From Periplaneta americana (taxonomy: Eukaryota; Arthropoda; Insecta; Blattodea; Blattidae): a stretch of 64,000 bases of DNA. Every line of letters starts with the position of its first letter. Within the stretch, counting starts at the first letter, position 1. The notes under the pieces were generated by a model. It had not been told where the DNA came from, searched no databases, and was given only the letters and a program-made list of their open reading frames with translations. Where the stretch lies: NCBI RefSeq assembly GCF_040183065.1, contig NC_091130.1:127883914-127947913 (forward strand), given 5' to 3'. The translations under genes were made by a program, and so were the position numbers. Positions 21,339-32,245 of this stretch are shown here, in pieces.

Positions 21339-21358
21339 GTGTGTGTGTGTGTGTGTGA
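21339..21358. repeat. GT microsatellite
   Basis: About nine GT units. Confidence 0.9.
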
Positions 21359-21796
21359 TACCCATATAAATGTTTACAGTGGTTATATGGACCATGAAAC
21401 ACTTATATACTATCGATTGTTAAAACAACCAATTAAGATCAATTAAAAACATGTGGTCATTGTTCTATGACGTTATTTAAATATTTAACACTGTGAATTT
21501 TATTATGTTTATCGTGACTGTTCGTTGGGGCAACTAGTCGTTACCTTAATTGCACTGTATTGTTGAGCATAAATAATCTTGAAGATTCTTTGCATTGTTT
21601 GTTCGATGATAAACACACATTTAGTATTGGAGCACTTGAAATTTAGAATATTCGTAACGTACACTTTGATGGATGTTTTGTGCTTGAGTTGACTAAATCA
21701 CTTCTTATGTTTTAACTTACAATATCATTTGGTTGTTGTTTATCACTCCCCGGGCTCCAGTCAAGCCTTGCTTTCTGCGAACAATACATCTGAAAA

Positions 21797-22617
21797 TGGT
21801 ACACTTACTTACTTACTTACAAATGGCTTTTAAGAAACCCGAAGGTTCATTGTCGCCCTCATATAAGCCCGCCATCGGTCCCTATCCTGTGCAAGATTAA
21901 TCCAGTCTCTATCATCATATCCCACCTCCCTCAAATCCATTTTAATATTATCTTCCCATCTACGTCTCGGCCTCCCCAAAGGTCTTTTTCCCTCCGGTCT
22001 CCCAACTAACACTCTATATTCATTTCTTGATTCGTCCATACGTGCTACATGCCCTGCCCATCTCAAACGTCTGGATTTAATGTTCCTAATTATATCAGGT
22101 GAAGAATACAATGCGTGCAGTTCTGCGTTGTGTAACTTTCTCCATCCTCCTGTAACTTCATCCCGCTTAGCCCCAAATATTTTCCTAAGCACCTTATTCT
22201 CAAACACCCTTAGCCTATGTTCCTCTCTCAGAGTGAGAGTCCAAGTTTCACAACCATACAGAACAACCGGTAATATAACTGTTTTATAAATTCTAACTTT
22301 CAGATTTTTTGACAGCAGACTAGATGATAAAAGCTTCTCAACCGAATAATAAACACGCATTTCCCATATTTATTCTGCGTTTAATTTCCTTGCGAGTGTC
22401 ATTTATATTTGTTACTGTTGCTCCAAGATATTTGAATTTTTCCACCCCTTCGAAGGATAAATCTCCAATTTTTATATTTCCATTTCGTACAATATTCATC
22501 ATATACTTTGTCTTTTCGGGATTTACTTCCAAACCGATCGCTTTACTTGCTTCAAGTAAAATTTCCGTGTTTTCCCTAATCGTTTGTGGATTTTCTCCTA
22601 ACATACACTGGTACACT
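21797..22617 (-). mobile_element. RTE-A LINE copy with 9-bp TSD
   Basis: TGGTACACT at 21797-21805 and 22609-22617 brackets 803 bp ending in the TAAG tail on the minus strand. It is 5'-truncated just before the YADD motif. Confidence 0.85.
21830..22608 (-). pseudogene. RTE-A reverse transcriptase C-terminus, frameshifted
   Basis: Two minus frames, 22608-22338 (ENPQTIRENTEILLEASKAI to RINMGNAC) and 22360-21830 (YYSVEKLLSSSLLSKN to NMDLREVGYDDRDW-like tail), overlap by a one-base insertion in an A/T run near 22350. A short deletion removes part of the MSRDQN segment near 22497. Compared with the copy at 15520 it is otherwise very similar, implying recent activity of the family. Catalytic motifs upstream of ENPQT are absent. 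It is not expected to make a protein. Confidence 0.85.
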
Positions 22618-22706
22618 GAGGTACCGAAAACATTAATGTAAGACGTCATTAAATTATAATTGTAATACAGATAAGCAGAGACGGTCTAATTGAATTTTCA
22701 TTACTT

Positions 22707-23329
22707 CATAGAAAGGAATGCCACTATAGTCATATTATCGCTCATTCCGGAACGAGAATCGAATAACGGCCTTTTTATAAAATTATACCGAGTGACTGCT
22801 CAACAGCAGCTAGATCCAGCGCCCTCTGTTTAGGACGCAACCATTTCAATTGGTTGTCATGAGAACCAATTACTGTAGATAGGTAGGGTTGAGGGGTTCC
22901 CACGATAGTATGATATTCCGGGAATGGCACATTGCTCACACCGCTTTGGCCCAGGATATTCTTCAGGAAATGGAATTGTAACCACATTACAATATTCAAT
23001 TTCAGATGTCGACCGCTAAACCATCAAAAGCATTTCCGTTCTATTTATAAACGAGAATTCATTTTAATGTAAAAATGCAGCCGTCCCTGGAGAGGTCAGA
23101 TTCCAGTGACAGCTTTCATATTCCGTAAGTGGCACTTGTTCCAGACGCAGTGTGGTTGGTGCTCAGAACGTCTCTTGGATTAAACGGAACGTTGAGCACG
23201 TCCAGTGATTCAAATGTTTCATTAAACACATACTACTACATTGTTGTTAGCAATGATCAGCCCTTTCGTGTTTGCCTCACTTCTAATTTTATTGAAATGT
23301 ATGGTTTACGGATAACAATGAACACCAGG
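22707..23329. other. No recognisable feature
   Basis: Two small open frames (22775-22999 minus, 23129-23389 plus) lack motifs. Nothing else is recognised. Confidence 0.45.
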
Positions 23330-23440
23330 GGAAAGATTTATTTATTTATCAAACTTATCTATTTATTTTATTTATTCTGGTCGAGTTAAGGCCATGAGGC
23401 CTTCTCTTCCACACTACCAGAAGTGAAATAGACAATGAAA
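23330..23440 (-). mobile_element. LINE-like 3' tail
   Basis: The inverse reads GGTAGTGTGGAAGAGAAGGC, CTCATGGCCTTAACTCGACC, AGAATAAATAAA, closely matching the tail at 12050. Confidence 0.55.
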
Positions 23441-23638
23441 CATTGACAAAAATAGTAATATTAATTAGAATTGAAGAGTCCACTGCAAGAATGATGGATG
23501 TCATTTGGAATACATTTTGCAGGAGAAGCAATTGAAAGTTTGAAATGCTTAGCGCTCAAAGCTTAACTGCGATTTTCCGATCATTACTGGACAATGACTA
23601 TCAGTGATAATACCATACAACTCTCTATGTACATTCTA

Positions 23639-24973
23639 CAGGGTGTTTAAAAAATACAGGGCATAATTTCAGGTATGTATTTCCCACATGTAGACAATCA
23701 AAATAGTTCATTACAACATGTGTCCGGAAATGCCCAAAGTCCAGGAGTATTGCGTATGTCCTCAGAACATGCCACAATTCGATTCCGAAGGGATTCCAAA
23801 TCAGGCACCGGAGACGAATAAACCAATGATTTTAAATGGCCCCACAAGTAGAAATCGAGAGGGTTCAGATCAGGTGACCGTGGAGGCCAAGCAATTGGGC
23901 CACCTCTACCTATCCATCGATCAGGAAACCTTCGATCCAAGTACCGGCGAGCCGTACGACTGAAGTGTGCAGGAGCGCCATCATGCAAGAAGTGAATGTG
24001 TTGACGATTGATCAGTGGAGTGTCTTCTCAAACATGAGGTATGGTGTTTTCCAGGAAGTTTGTGTACGCCTGCCCCGTAAGTCTGTTTACAAGTACATGG
24101 GGTCCAACTAATCGATCACCAATGATACCGGCCCACATGTTGAGGGAGAACCGCACCTGGTGATGAGATGGAACAATTGCACGTGGGTTTTCATACGCCC
24201 ATACATGCTGATTGTGGAAATTTGTTATGCCATCTCGTGTGAACTGTGCTTCATCTGTAAATAATACTAAGGCAGGAAAGTTCGGATTTACACCACACTG
24301 CTGCAAGAACCACTGACAGAACCTAACTCGTGCAGGGTAATCTGCTGGTGACAGGGCCTGTACATGTTGCAAATGATAAGGATACAATTAATACTCTTTC
24401 AACAGTCTCCAGACAGTCGTATGAGGAACATTGACTTGCAACGCTACCCTTCGTGTGCTGATAGAAGGAGTCATATTCACAGCCTCCAGAATCTCCTCCT
24501 GTACTTCTGGAGTTGTAGATCTTTGTCGTCCCCTTCCCGAACCAGGAGAATTAAATTTTCCATACTCGCACAGACGGTAATGGGGACGTACAAATGTCTT
24601 CCAATCTGGACATTGTCGCTGTGGGTACCTCTCCTGGTACAAACGACGAGCCAGCGCAGCATTGCCGTCCGCCTTACCGTACATGAAGTGTATCTCTGCC
24701 AGCTCTTGATTTGAATACATGTCGCACAGTCTAACGCCTACACAACACTGAATGTAACCTTCGCCTCGGAATGAACTGTCAGAGTGCCCTCTTAATGTCT
24801 CCTTTGACGGCAACGACCTGCGGAAAGAAAAACGTTCCGGTGAATTTCAATGTTTTGAAGGCCATAACTCGGAAATAAAGCATTTCCGGACACATGTTGT
24901 AATCAACTATTTTGATTGTCTACATGTGGGAAATACATACCTGAAATTATGCCCCGTATTTTTAAACACCCTG
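23639..24973 (-). mobile_element. mariner-like DD41D element, 1335 bp, 95-bp TIRs
   Basis: TIRs of about 95 bp (23639-23733, 24880-24973) begin CAGGGTGTTTAAAAAATACA on the left and CAGGGTGTTTAAAAATACGG on the right, differ at only a few positions and are flanked by TA. One transposase lies between them on the minus strand, its last codons running into the left TIR. Confidence 0.92.
23698..24813 (-). pseudogene. DD41D mariner transposase with two nonsense codons
   Basis: One continuous frame of about 372 codons, broken only by TAA at 24388-24390 and TGA at 24028-24030. N-terminal HTH region: ELAEIHFMYGKADGNAALAR and RRVALQVNVPHTTVWRLLKE. Catalytic residues: VLFTDEAQF (first Asp), HFLHDGAPAHFSRTARR (second) and WPPRSPDLNPLDFYLWGHL (third), with 41 residues between the second and third. 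That spacing matches the DD41D (rosa-like) group of Tc1/mariner. Both stops fit C-to-T changes (CAA to TAA, CGA to TGA). The enzyme would cut and paste the element at TA sites. Frames on the plus strand here are shadows. Confidence 0.9.
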
Positions 24974-25225
24974 TATATGTCTTAAGCTATGCATTGACAG
25001 TCTTGGTTAATTTTCGACAAGAAAGTGACATCCATCATTCTTGCAGTGGACTCTTCAATTAGAATTAGCCACGAAATTGCATGAAGGGCCAGGGCCTCCT
25101 GACTATGCAGGGTGGCTTGTCAAGCAGTTCCCGGTTAGCCACTCCGGGAATGATGGTCACTTTTGTAATGCCATAGTTGAGCGGTCCACTGTTCACTAGT
25201 CACTGTTTGGGTTGCAAGTCACTTT

Positions 25226-26282
25226 GTGATGAGTAGACCTCGGATTTTGAGTAAAAACCTATTTTGTTCCTCATGATATATAAAAGAAAAGTTGTATATA
25301 TACGAATTATGGAAATGTATGTTCGAAAATGGTGGTCCTATACAACCTAAAATACCTAATTTCACGTTAGAAACTATTTTTACCTAATTTTACATTTTCC
25401 AATTTCTACAGTTGGTAATATGGAAACGCTGTGTAATTCTGTATGCCAGTCGTTCCTTGACAACAATCGCAGCATCTACGAGGATTCAATTATTTCGAGA
25501 GCAATTTCCCAATGTGCCACTTCCACCAGAACCTATTCTTACCCGATGGGGAACATGGTTACAGGCCGTGGAATATTACAGCAAGCATTTGGAGGACATT
25601 AGGAACTTTGTTTTGAAACTGGGGGAGGATGCAGTGAGCATTACTTCAGCTAAAAAACTTCTGCAGGACCCAACAATTGCCCGGGATATTGCATTCATCA
25701 AATCACATTATGTATTTCTGGTCCCCATTATTAATGCTCTAGAGTCTTCAGGCAAACCGGTCTACACGCAACTGGGATTGATGGAAGAGGTGACAGAAAA
25801 AATCAACTTGGTTCCTGGTTATGTTGGTGAAAAAAATTCTGAAAAACTCAAATCAGTGCTTCAAAAAAACCCAGGATTGACAGTTCTCTGCACAGTTGCT
25901 GACATCTTGGCTGGCAAAACACCTGGAAATGAATGTGCTGTTCCCTTGCATTTAATACCAACATTTAAATATGCTCTGGTGTCATCAGTTGATGTGGAAC
26001 GCTCATTTTCGGCATATAAGATGGTTTTATCCGAGAAGCGATGCAGTTTCTCAATGGAAAACTTAGAAAAGGTGTTAGTTGTTTACTCTGGCTCTAATTA
26101 TGGACATGTACAATGAAATAATGTCAAATGTTTTGGCTAATATGTAATGGGAAATGAAATAATGTCATTTTTTGTTCACCTATTTTTGTAATTTTAGAAC
26201 CTATTTTGATTTGTGATAGAACCTATTTTAGGTACCTAATTTAAGATTTTTAGGACCTAAAAGTCCGAGGTCTAGTGATGAG
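25226..26282 (+). mobile_element. hAT element, 1041 bp, with perfect 8-bp TSD
   Basis: GTGATGAG at 25226-25233 and 26275-26282 flanks ends TAGACCTCGGATTTTGAG (left) and, inverted, TAGACCTCGGACTTTTAGG (right). Internally deleted: only the C-terminal transposase half remains. Confidence 0.93.
25412..26116 (+). CDS. hAT transposase, C-terminal half, open
   Basis: A 234-codon uninterrupted frame. It contains EPILTRWGTWLQAVEYY (the conserved RW region of hAT enzymes), a helical stretch with GLMEEVTEKINLVPGY, and the C-terminal dimerisation segment ALVSSVDVERSFSAYKMVLS then CSFSMENLEKVLVVYS. The BED finger and the first catalytic Asp of a full enzyme (usually over 500 residues) are missing. The ATG at 25412 is internal to the family protein and follows a TTTCTACAG acceptor-like sequence, so the true start is unclear. 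It is probably a deletion derivative that could be mobilised in trans. The overlapping 60-codon frame is a shadow. Confidence 0.8.
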   Translation: MVIWKRCVILYASRSLTTIAASTRIQLFREQFPNVPLPPEPILTRWGTWLQAVEYYSKHLEDIRNFVLKLGEDAVSITSAKKLLQDPTIARDIAFIKSHYVFLVPIINALESSGKPVYTQLGLMEEVTEKINLVPGYVGEKNSEKLKSVLQKNPGLTVLCTVADILAGKTPGNECAVPLHLIPTFKYALVSSVDVERSFSAYKMVLSEKRCSFSMENLEKVLVVYSGSNYGHVQ

Positions 26283-26525
26283 CTTCCATTGTTGTCGGTC
26301 TTTCGCTGTTCTTGACCATAGATGGCCGAATCTTGCTCTAAGTTCGTCTGCCCATCTTGTCTTCTGTCTTCCAGCGTTCCGTTTGCCAATCCTTGGGTCC
26401 CATGTCGTAAGTATGTGTGTCCACCGGTTCGCGTTGAGTCGCATCACGTGTCCTGCCCATTTCTTCTTCAGCTTGTCGGCCGTCTTTGCTGTGTCTTTGA
26501 GGTGTGTTTGGTTTCGTATGTAATA
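26283..26525 (-). pseudogene. Non-LTR retrotransposon C-terminal tail
   Basis: The minus frame reads HVMRLNANRWTHILTTWDPR, IGKRNAGRQKTRWADELRAR and FGHLWSRTAKDRQQWKL. This WAGH-x-R / RW-x-D / DR-x-W pattern is the C-terminal tail common to RTE-like elements but differs clearly from RTE-A. The hAT element inserted at its C-terminal edge, replacing the natural end. No reverse transcriptase motif remains. Confidence 0.7.
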
Positions 26526-26709
26526 TTAATAGTTATACTTAAATATAAAAATCATTTTCATGCACATTAACAAGCTTACATGGGCTATAATGAAATATTA
26601 ACTAAACATGATACATAATTAAGTAATTCATATCCTGATTCTATTTTGTGATAGGCCTAAATGACAATTTTTATACAAACACACAGCATAAACTATAAAA
26701 ATCGGCTAA

Positions 26710-26960
26710 CGCTCACAAATCAATTTCATGTAAAAGTATGTAATTCTTAATTTTTAATTTAAATAGATTAACTGTTTGGCAATCCCTGATATGACGAGGT
26801 AAGGAGTTCCATAGGCGACAAACTGACACGGTGAAAGAGGATGAATAGAAAGAGGTACGGTGATGAAGAATGGATAATAAGGAAAAAGGCCTGATGTTGA
26901 TTCCGTAACGTTGTAAGATATTTCAAGCGAATTCTCAGATATTTTGGAGTAAAAGTAGTA
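26710..26960 (-). pseudogene. Non-LTR LINE C-terminus (CR1/Jockey-like)
   Basis: Read on the minus strand, one frame gives SSFTVSVCRLWNSLPRHIRD and CQTVNLFKLKIKNYILLHEI before a stop. The R-LWNSLP ... L-FK-x-L ending is the usual C-terminus of CR1/Jockey-type elements. The overlapping 88-codon frame at 26754-27020 is a shadow in another frame. Upstream RT sequence is missing. Confidence 0.7.
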
Positions 26961-27080
26961 ATATTCTAAACAGAACAGAGAAAGAATGTGTTGTTCTACG
27001 CTTCTTTTAGGCGGACCCATGAAAGAACTTCAAAAGTGTACCTTCAAATGTGTACCACATAATATTCACAAGTAAAAAAT

Positions 27081-27349
27081 TATTGCTATTAGGCATACTT
27101 TTTAATTAATTATTTTACGATGCTTTATCAACTGCTATTTTTATCTAGCATCTGAATGAGATGAAGGTGATAATGCCAGCGAAATGAGTCCAAGGTCCAG
27201 CGCCGAAAGTTACCCAGCATTTGCTCATAACGAGTTGAGGGAAAAAAACTGAACACGGTAACTTGTACCAACCAGGGTTTGAACCCGGGCCCGCTGGATT
27301 CACTGTCAGGCATGATAACCGTTCCTCCACAGCGGTGGACTATTGCTAT
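27081..27349 (-). mobile_element. SINE-B, diverged, with 9-bp TSD
   Basis: TATTGCTAT at 27081-27089 and 27341-27349 brackets a 251-bp element. The inverse has the head GTCCACCGCTGTGGAGGAAC, B box GGTTCAAACCC and tail GTTGATAAAGCATCGTAAAA. It is older than the copy at 27855. Confidence 0.85.
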
Positions 27350-27402
27350 CACTATAATAATTTGTCAACTTGTTTAACCACCCGTCACGGCATTCTCAAC
27401 AG

Positions 27403-27795
27403 TTAAGGCCCATTCACAATGAAAATTAAACATAACCGTAACATAAACACAGAAGTTTGCGCCCAGGCTACCAAATGGGATCATTCACAATGATTCACAT
27501 AAGCACTGACATAAACATTACCGTAAGACGTTAACATGAAAGTTTGCAAACTCCAAACTTTCATGCTTATGCTTACGTGATTTGCAAACAAAACACAATC
27601 GTGGAGCGCTGAAGTATACGAGAGAATATGAGGAAATGGCGTCGTTGTTATGTTTCCATGGTTACCAAGTATGTTTGCGGTTATGTTATGTTCCCATCGT
27701 GAATGATGGTATGACTTCTTGATTTTACCGTAGCGTTTATATTCTTAAGTTAACGCTTACGTTATGTTTAATTTTCATTGTGAATGAGCCTTTAA
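27403..27795. mobile_element. MITE with TTAA target duplication (piggyBac-type)
   Basis: TTAA at 27403-27406 and 27792-27795 flanks inverted ends: GGCCCATTCACAATGAAAAT on the left, AGGCTCATTCACAATGAAAA inverted from the right. Both run on through TTAAACATAAC. The 385-bp body is non-coding and contains a GAAAGTTTGCAAAC / AAACTTTCATG inner palindrome. Confidence 0.85.
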
Positions 27796-27840
27796 GTATA
27801 TTTTGGATTGCCCGTACTGTCCTAGGAACCTAGACGCAGT

Positions 27841-28118
27841 CTCGGCGTTATGTTTTTTTAATGGGTTATTTTACGACGCTGTATCAACATCTAGGTTATT
27901 TAGCGTCTGAATGAAATGAAGGTGATAATGCCGGTGAAATGAGTCCGGGGTCCAGCACCGAAAGTTACCCAGCATTTGCTCGTATTGGGTTGAGGGAAAA
28001 CCCCGTGAAAAACCTCAACCAGGTAACTTGCCCCGACCGGGATTCGAACCCGGGCCACCTGGTTTCGCGGGCAGACGCGCTGACCGTTACTCCACAGGTG
28101 TGGACTCGGCGTTATGTT
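27841..28118 (-). mobile_element. SINE-B, full length, 14-bp TSD
   Basis: CTCGGCGTTATGTT at 27841-27854 and 28105-28118 brackets 250 bp. Minus strand: TCCACACCTGTGGAGTAACG, GTCAGCGCGTC, a perfect B box GGTTCGAATCC, and tail GTTGATACAGCGTCGTAAAA. It is the cleanest reference copy in the window. Confidence 0.95.
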
Positions 28119-28365
28119 AACTTCGTCACGGGATTCTACTGAATGTAAATTTAGTAACAAATCTAAATAACCCAAAAAGAGGCATGAGGTAACCACAGCT
28201 AGGAGTGTGAAAATCCCCAACAGACAAGCTTATCTTACTGATAAAATGGCTGTAAATCATTACAATTATCCTTCTTTGGAAAAAAAGGAAGCTAGCGAGC
28301 TGTAAACTGAAATATTAATTCTAAAATGTTAAAAAACAAAAGCTGGTCAGAAAAAGAAATGTATA
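28119..28365. other. No recognisable feature
   Basis: Non-coding spacer between a SINE and a hAT MITE. Confidence 0.4.
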
Positions 28366-28969
28366 TTTATAAGTAGAGACGAGAATTTCTTGCACTATAA
28401 AATCCCAAAATATGCATGCATTCATGTACTATCAAACTATGAAAATGCACGAACAAGCGGAAAATAGTTAAAATATGCACTTTCATTTTTGTTCCAAATT
28501 TCTTATTTAACTTCACTTCTTTTTTGCACAGTTAATAATTAACATCATAATTTTAATTGGTTTCTGTGAGGTTTCTGCGCTTGTCAGTCAATTCTCTACA
28601 TCGCAAGTTATGGGTGCAAACTGGAATAAATCTTTTTCTGTTATTTAGTTCTTTCTTTCTTCATTCCTGATTCCAAAATAAGAGACATAAAAATCGAGAA
28701 ACTGTGGTGTCCACTCAAAATCATTAAAACATGCATTTAAACTGATTATAATGTAGGCCTATGTATGATTAAGCTAAAAATTGCTTAAATATGCATTATG
28801 CATGTTTTTATCGTCAAAAAGGCAAAAACATACAAATATGCACGAAAAAGTACACATATTTGAAACCGGAAAGTAATGAAATGGATAAGTAGCCCTACTA
28901 AGTTTGAGCCATGTCCTATCTTCCTATAAAAACATGCATTTGCATGGAATTCTCGTCTCTACTTATAAG
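28366..28969. mobile_element. hAT MITE, 588 bp
   Basis: Ends TAGAGACGAGAATTTCTTGC and, inverted, TAGAGACGAGAATTCCATGC. Flanking octamers TTTATAAG and CTTATAAG differ at one base. The interior is rich in ATGCAT motifs and non-coding. Confidence 0.85.
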
Positions 28970-30623
28970 ATAAAGATATGCTAAACAGATAGGCGTCATG
29001 TGGTAAATTATGAATACATAAACATAAAAATTTTCTTAGTCATAATGCCGGTTTCACTAACCTTCGTCGGACAGGCTATTGCTTAAAAAACAACTGAATT
29101 TTGTTACGTACCTCTATACTAATCAGAACCGTTTCATCAACATTAATACAAAATTGATGCTCTTGACGATTCTCTAGTTTACGTACAAAGTATTGAGAAA
29201 AATAGATAAATGCATATTTTGGAGTATGCAGAAACAAAATTTATAATATACAAATGTTATGATTGATCAGACACTCTCAGAATTATCCGTGTATCAAACA
29301 TGAAACACATGTATTGGAAAAGTACTCAATATTTGACACGAAAATGAAATGTCAAAATGAAAATCAGCCTGTGGAAAATGAACATAGAAAGGTGCTGTAA
29401 TTTCAAGCCCGGCGAGATGATATTAATAATTTAATTGAAGAGAGCACGTACAAAGCTTGAAGCAGAAGTTTATTGGCAAAATAATCGCACAAAGTAATGA
29501 CAAGAAAAACAATGTAAAATGGTTCTGTTGTGTAAAATCTTGAAGTAAAAAAAAAACAGTCGCTATGTGAGAATTGATTGACTAGTTTCAGAGCCAGGAC
29601 ATAACTTTAAAATAGTTAAAATTAATCTAGAAATTTTAACATGATTTCTTTTGAAATATGATTTGTTGTAAGTTAGTATCCAGCAAAGAGTAGGCACGTG
29701 ATATTAGGTAATGGGATTTCTAGATAAGACAATTTTCAAAGTATTATCTAAAATATTATTATAAATAATTATATAATTCTTGTAGATTAGAATAATACTA
29801 TTTGCTCTCATCTAGTATATTAAAATGTATATCATATGTCTAACTATTGATAAGAAATGGGGTTTTTTAAAGGTTGACGATTTCAATTCTTAAAATGGAA
29901 GAGTACATTTTATCCTAAATACTGGAGATGAACAAAACTAACTGCCGCTCTCGCTCGCTGTGTTCTTTGCATTTGTCTTTCGAGTCTCGTCTCGTCATTC
30001 TCGTGCGCTTCGAGTCTCGCTCTTCATTCTCGAAATAGCATTTGGTCGGCGTGGAAAGATTTCGTAACTTTGAATAACATACATCATTGAAATAAATAAC
30101 TTATAAAAGTTTAAAGGAGACAAAACGACAAAACAGAACAGTATCTCAGTTATCAAAATAGTCTGGTTCTATGATATGATAGTACCTATGGTTATATAAA
30201 TAGAAAAAAACATTCTCAAATAAATTTGCATTCCTAAGAAACATAAAACATAACGTTAATATCTTTTTACTTGAGATTTCACACTTGATCTCAAACATAT
30301 GAAAAGAAAATTCCTAGCCTTTTAATAAATAAAGATTGGGGAATGAATTATTATACACTGAAAGGTAGAGATGATGTTTCAAATAGGCTACTTGATTGTT
30401 TATACATATATAACAGTTGCCAAAGTTCAGTCAGGTATAAACAACTGTGGCGATTCAAGGCTGCTTGACGTTCGGGACTTCGGGAGTGATCAATCTCGGC
30501 GTCTCGAAACACTCACAAGCAGTCTTTACGTCAACGACGCGACGTATGGAACACTGTCGTGCGGGTTTTCGGCTTTGCGGGCGCTGTTAGTCTTGCTTTC
30601 TCGATCGTAGTTCATTTCTACTA
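28970..30623. other. No gene recognised; CTCG/CTCGT-rich patch at 29945-30030
   Basis: Mostly AT-rich. A patch near 29945-30030 repeats CTCGCTC and GAGTCTCG, like the ends of some hAT-type elements or a GAGA-rich site, but no partner end was found. The 79-codon frame at 30371 has no motif. Confidence 0.4.
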
Positions 30624-31024
30624 TAGTCCCGTCGCTCTAATTTCCGGCAGCCAATTGCGTCGCAGGTCGGCTACATTTAAACGTGTGCGTCTTGTGATTC
30701 GCTGATTCATTTCTTAAGGCTCGATAAATACTTAATATAATCGCCCGCCATTTTAGCTCTTTAGTTGGCGTTCGCAGAAAGCACACGAAGACGTTATTTG
30801 CCGCTCAATTATTTGCTGAATTACATTGCGTTTGATTTATTATCATAGGAGTTACGACATGATAATATTTAACGGTGTTGCAAATAGATTCCTCGTATGG
30901 TAGCTCGGCAACGTAAGAACAAAACTGGCGAATGATACTACCTACATAGACTTTATATAGCCTTCACTTTCTAAGACGTAAGCAAAGAGGCGGAGTTACG
31001 CCGGAAATAACAGCGTCAGGACTA
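30624..31024 (+). mobile_element. MITE-T copy 1 (TA-flanked)
   Basis: Ends GTCCCGTCGCTCTAATTTCC and, inverted, GTCCTGACGCTGTTATTTCC between TA pairs. The body is 397 bp, 11 bp shorter than the two other copies (55337, 56138), owing mainly to loss of a GATAACGTT-region segment near 30703. Non-coding. Confidence 0.9.
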
Positions 31025-31310
31025 TAAATACTGGCTTTAACGGTTTGTATTTAATATCATGTGTTTATACAATAGAAAATCCAGACTATAAATCATGTTA
31101 GACTAGCGTTTAGAATAGGCTATTTCTCATTTTTCGAATCACTTTATAATGTAAAACGTTTATGCGCTTTAAATTTGAGAAATTTGGTCGCACTTTCTAT
31201 TAATACGGTGACGTCATCCAAGTGTAAGTTTTATATGTAACATGCCAGTTATCTCGTGGTTTTCCACGTGGTCCATTTTCTAATTAATTATTATTAGGAT
31301 GTACGTATGT

Positions 31311-31509
31311 AAAATCATAAATACCGAGCGAGTTGGTTCAGACGGTAGCGTTTGTGACTCGTATTGGGAAAGTCCCGGGTTCAAACCCCGTGACCGGCCA
31401 ATCTGACTGGAGTTTTTCATGTTTCCCTCAGTCACAAAGGCAAATGCCGGATTGGGAATTTACATATGATTCATTACCGCCTCAATCACAATTTTACAAA
31501 AAATCATAA
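31311..31509 (+). mobile_element. SINE-D, tRNA-derived, 10-bp TSD
   Basis: AAAATCATAA at 31311-31320 and 31500-31509 flanks 179 bp. The head GAGCGAGTTGGTTCAGACGG (A box) and GGGTTCAAACCCCGTGACCG (B box) look like a tRNA. The tail includes GGCAAATGCCGGATTGGGAA. Confidence 0.88.
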
Positions 31510-31916
31510 TAGTTTTTAGACATTTTTAGTATCAGAATTTTTATTTTAAATATACGAAGAATGCTAAAAAATTTCAGGAACAAACGTAGGTTTTAGGCAT
31601 TTATAGGAGTTCATGCAGATTTGAGAGAAACGGAAAACCAGACAAGTGATTGAGCTTATTGCTACTTTCTCTCCCACTCTCTCAACATGACCCATAGGTT
31701 TTGATGTAATAGAGATCGAGAAGGCATTGTCCATAGCGGTAAAAATTCATCTCCAAGCCGACACAACTTTCCTTAAGTTTACTGTCAAACAGCTGTCAGC
31801 AGCGTCCTTGACCGGTGTCCAGTATTTCCTTGTCACTCAAAATTTTGAAAGCCTGGGAGATAATCTATTAAGAAATGGTCAAAACCTTCAAACAACTTGA
31901 CAAAACCCAAACTTCT
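31510..31916. other. No recognisable feature
   Basis: Non-coding, no repeat recognised. Confidence 0.4.
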
Positions 31917-32064
31917 CTTATACTAGTGATAGACTACAGTCACTAATCACGATTACAATTGATTACTGAAAATGTGTGGACACACTAGGTCGTGTTTGGT
32001 CCCGTCTGGTCAACAGCTGAATGACCATAGAGGAAACAATTTTCTCTATGTACATACTTATATC

Positions 32065-32245
32065 ACAGTCTAATATATATAGTCACGAATATCAATACGT
32101 AGTAAATATGCATCCATAGATAGTTGCTAACCACCAGGATCGCTACTATCGCCTCATTACAAACAATTCGAAATAGTACCTACACAGTCTATTGTTCCTA
32201 GTACCCTCATAAACTCAAGCTTCGTGACTGTATATACTAGACTGT
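32065..32245. mobile_element. MITE-U copy 1
   Basis: Ends ACAGTCTAATATATATAGTC and, inverted, ACAGTCTAGTATATACAGTC. The body shares GCATCCATAGATAGTTGCTA with copy 2. Target duplication is not clear. Confidence 0.75.

Larger units (their letters stand above)
21167..22706. mobile_element. Long inverted-repeat (foldback) element, interrupted by RTE-A
   Basis: The left arm starts AAGTAATGAAAATTCAATTA at 21167 and the right arm ends with its inverse at 22706. Arms of about 115 bp continue through CGTCTCTGCTTATCTGTATT to TTCGGTACCTCAGTGTACCA. The RTE copy split the right arm at TGGTACACT. The interior (21290-21780) is non-coding. Minus strand of the left arm reads CTGAAGATGGTACACTGAGG then TACCGAAAAC, resembling a hammerhead core of the kind reported in Penelope-like elements. 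Confidence 0.65.
23466..25066. mobile_element. Outer inverted-repeat element hosting the DD41D mariner
   Basis: Arms of about 35-40 bp, AATTGAAGAGTCCACTGCAA then GAATGATGGATGTCA, occur at about 23469 and inverted at about 25030-25064. They lie outside the mariner TIRs, so the mariner inserted into an older inverted-repeat element of about 265 bp. Confidence 0.65.

Noticed and set aside
29925..30060. GAGA-element promoter
   Set aside because: The CTCG-rich patch has no downstream gene and resembles degenerate transposon ends, so I cannot support a regulatory call.
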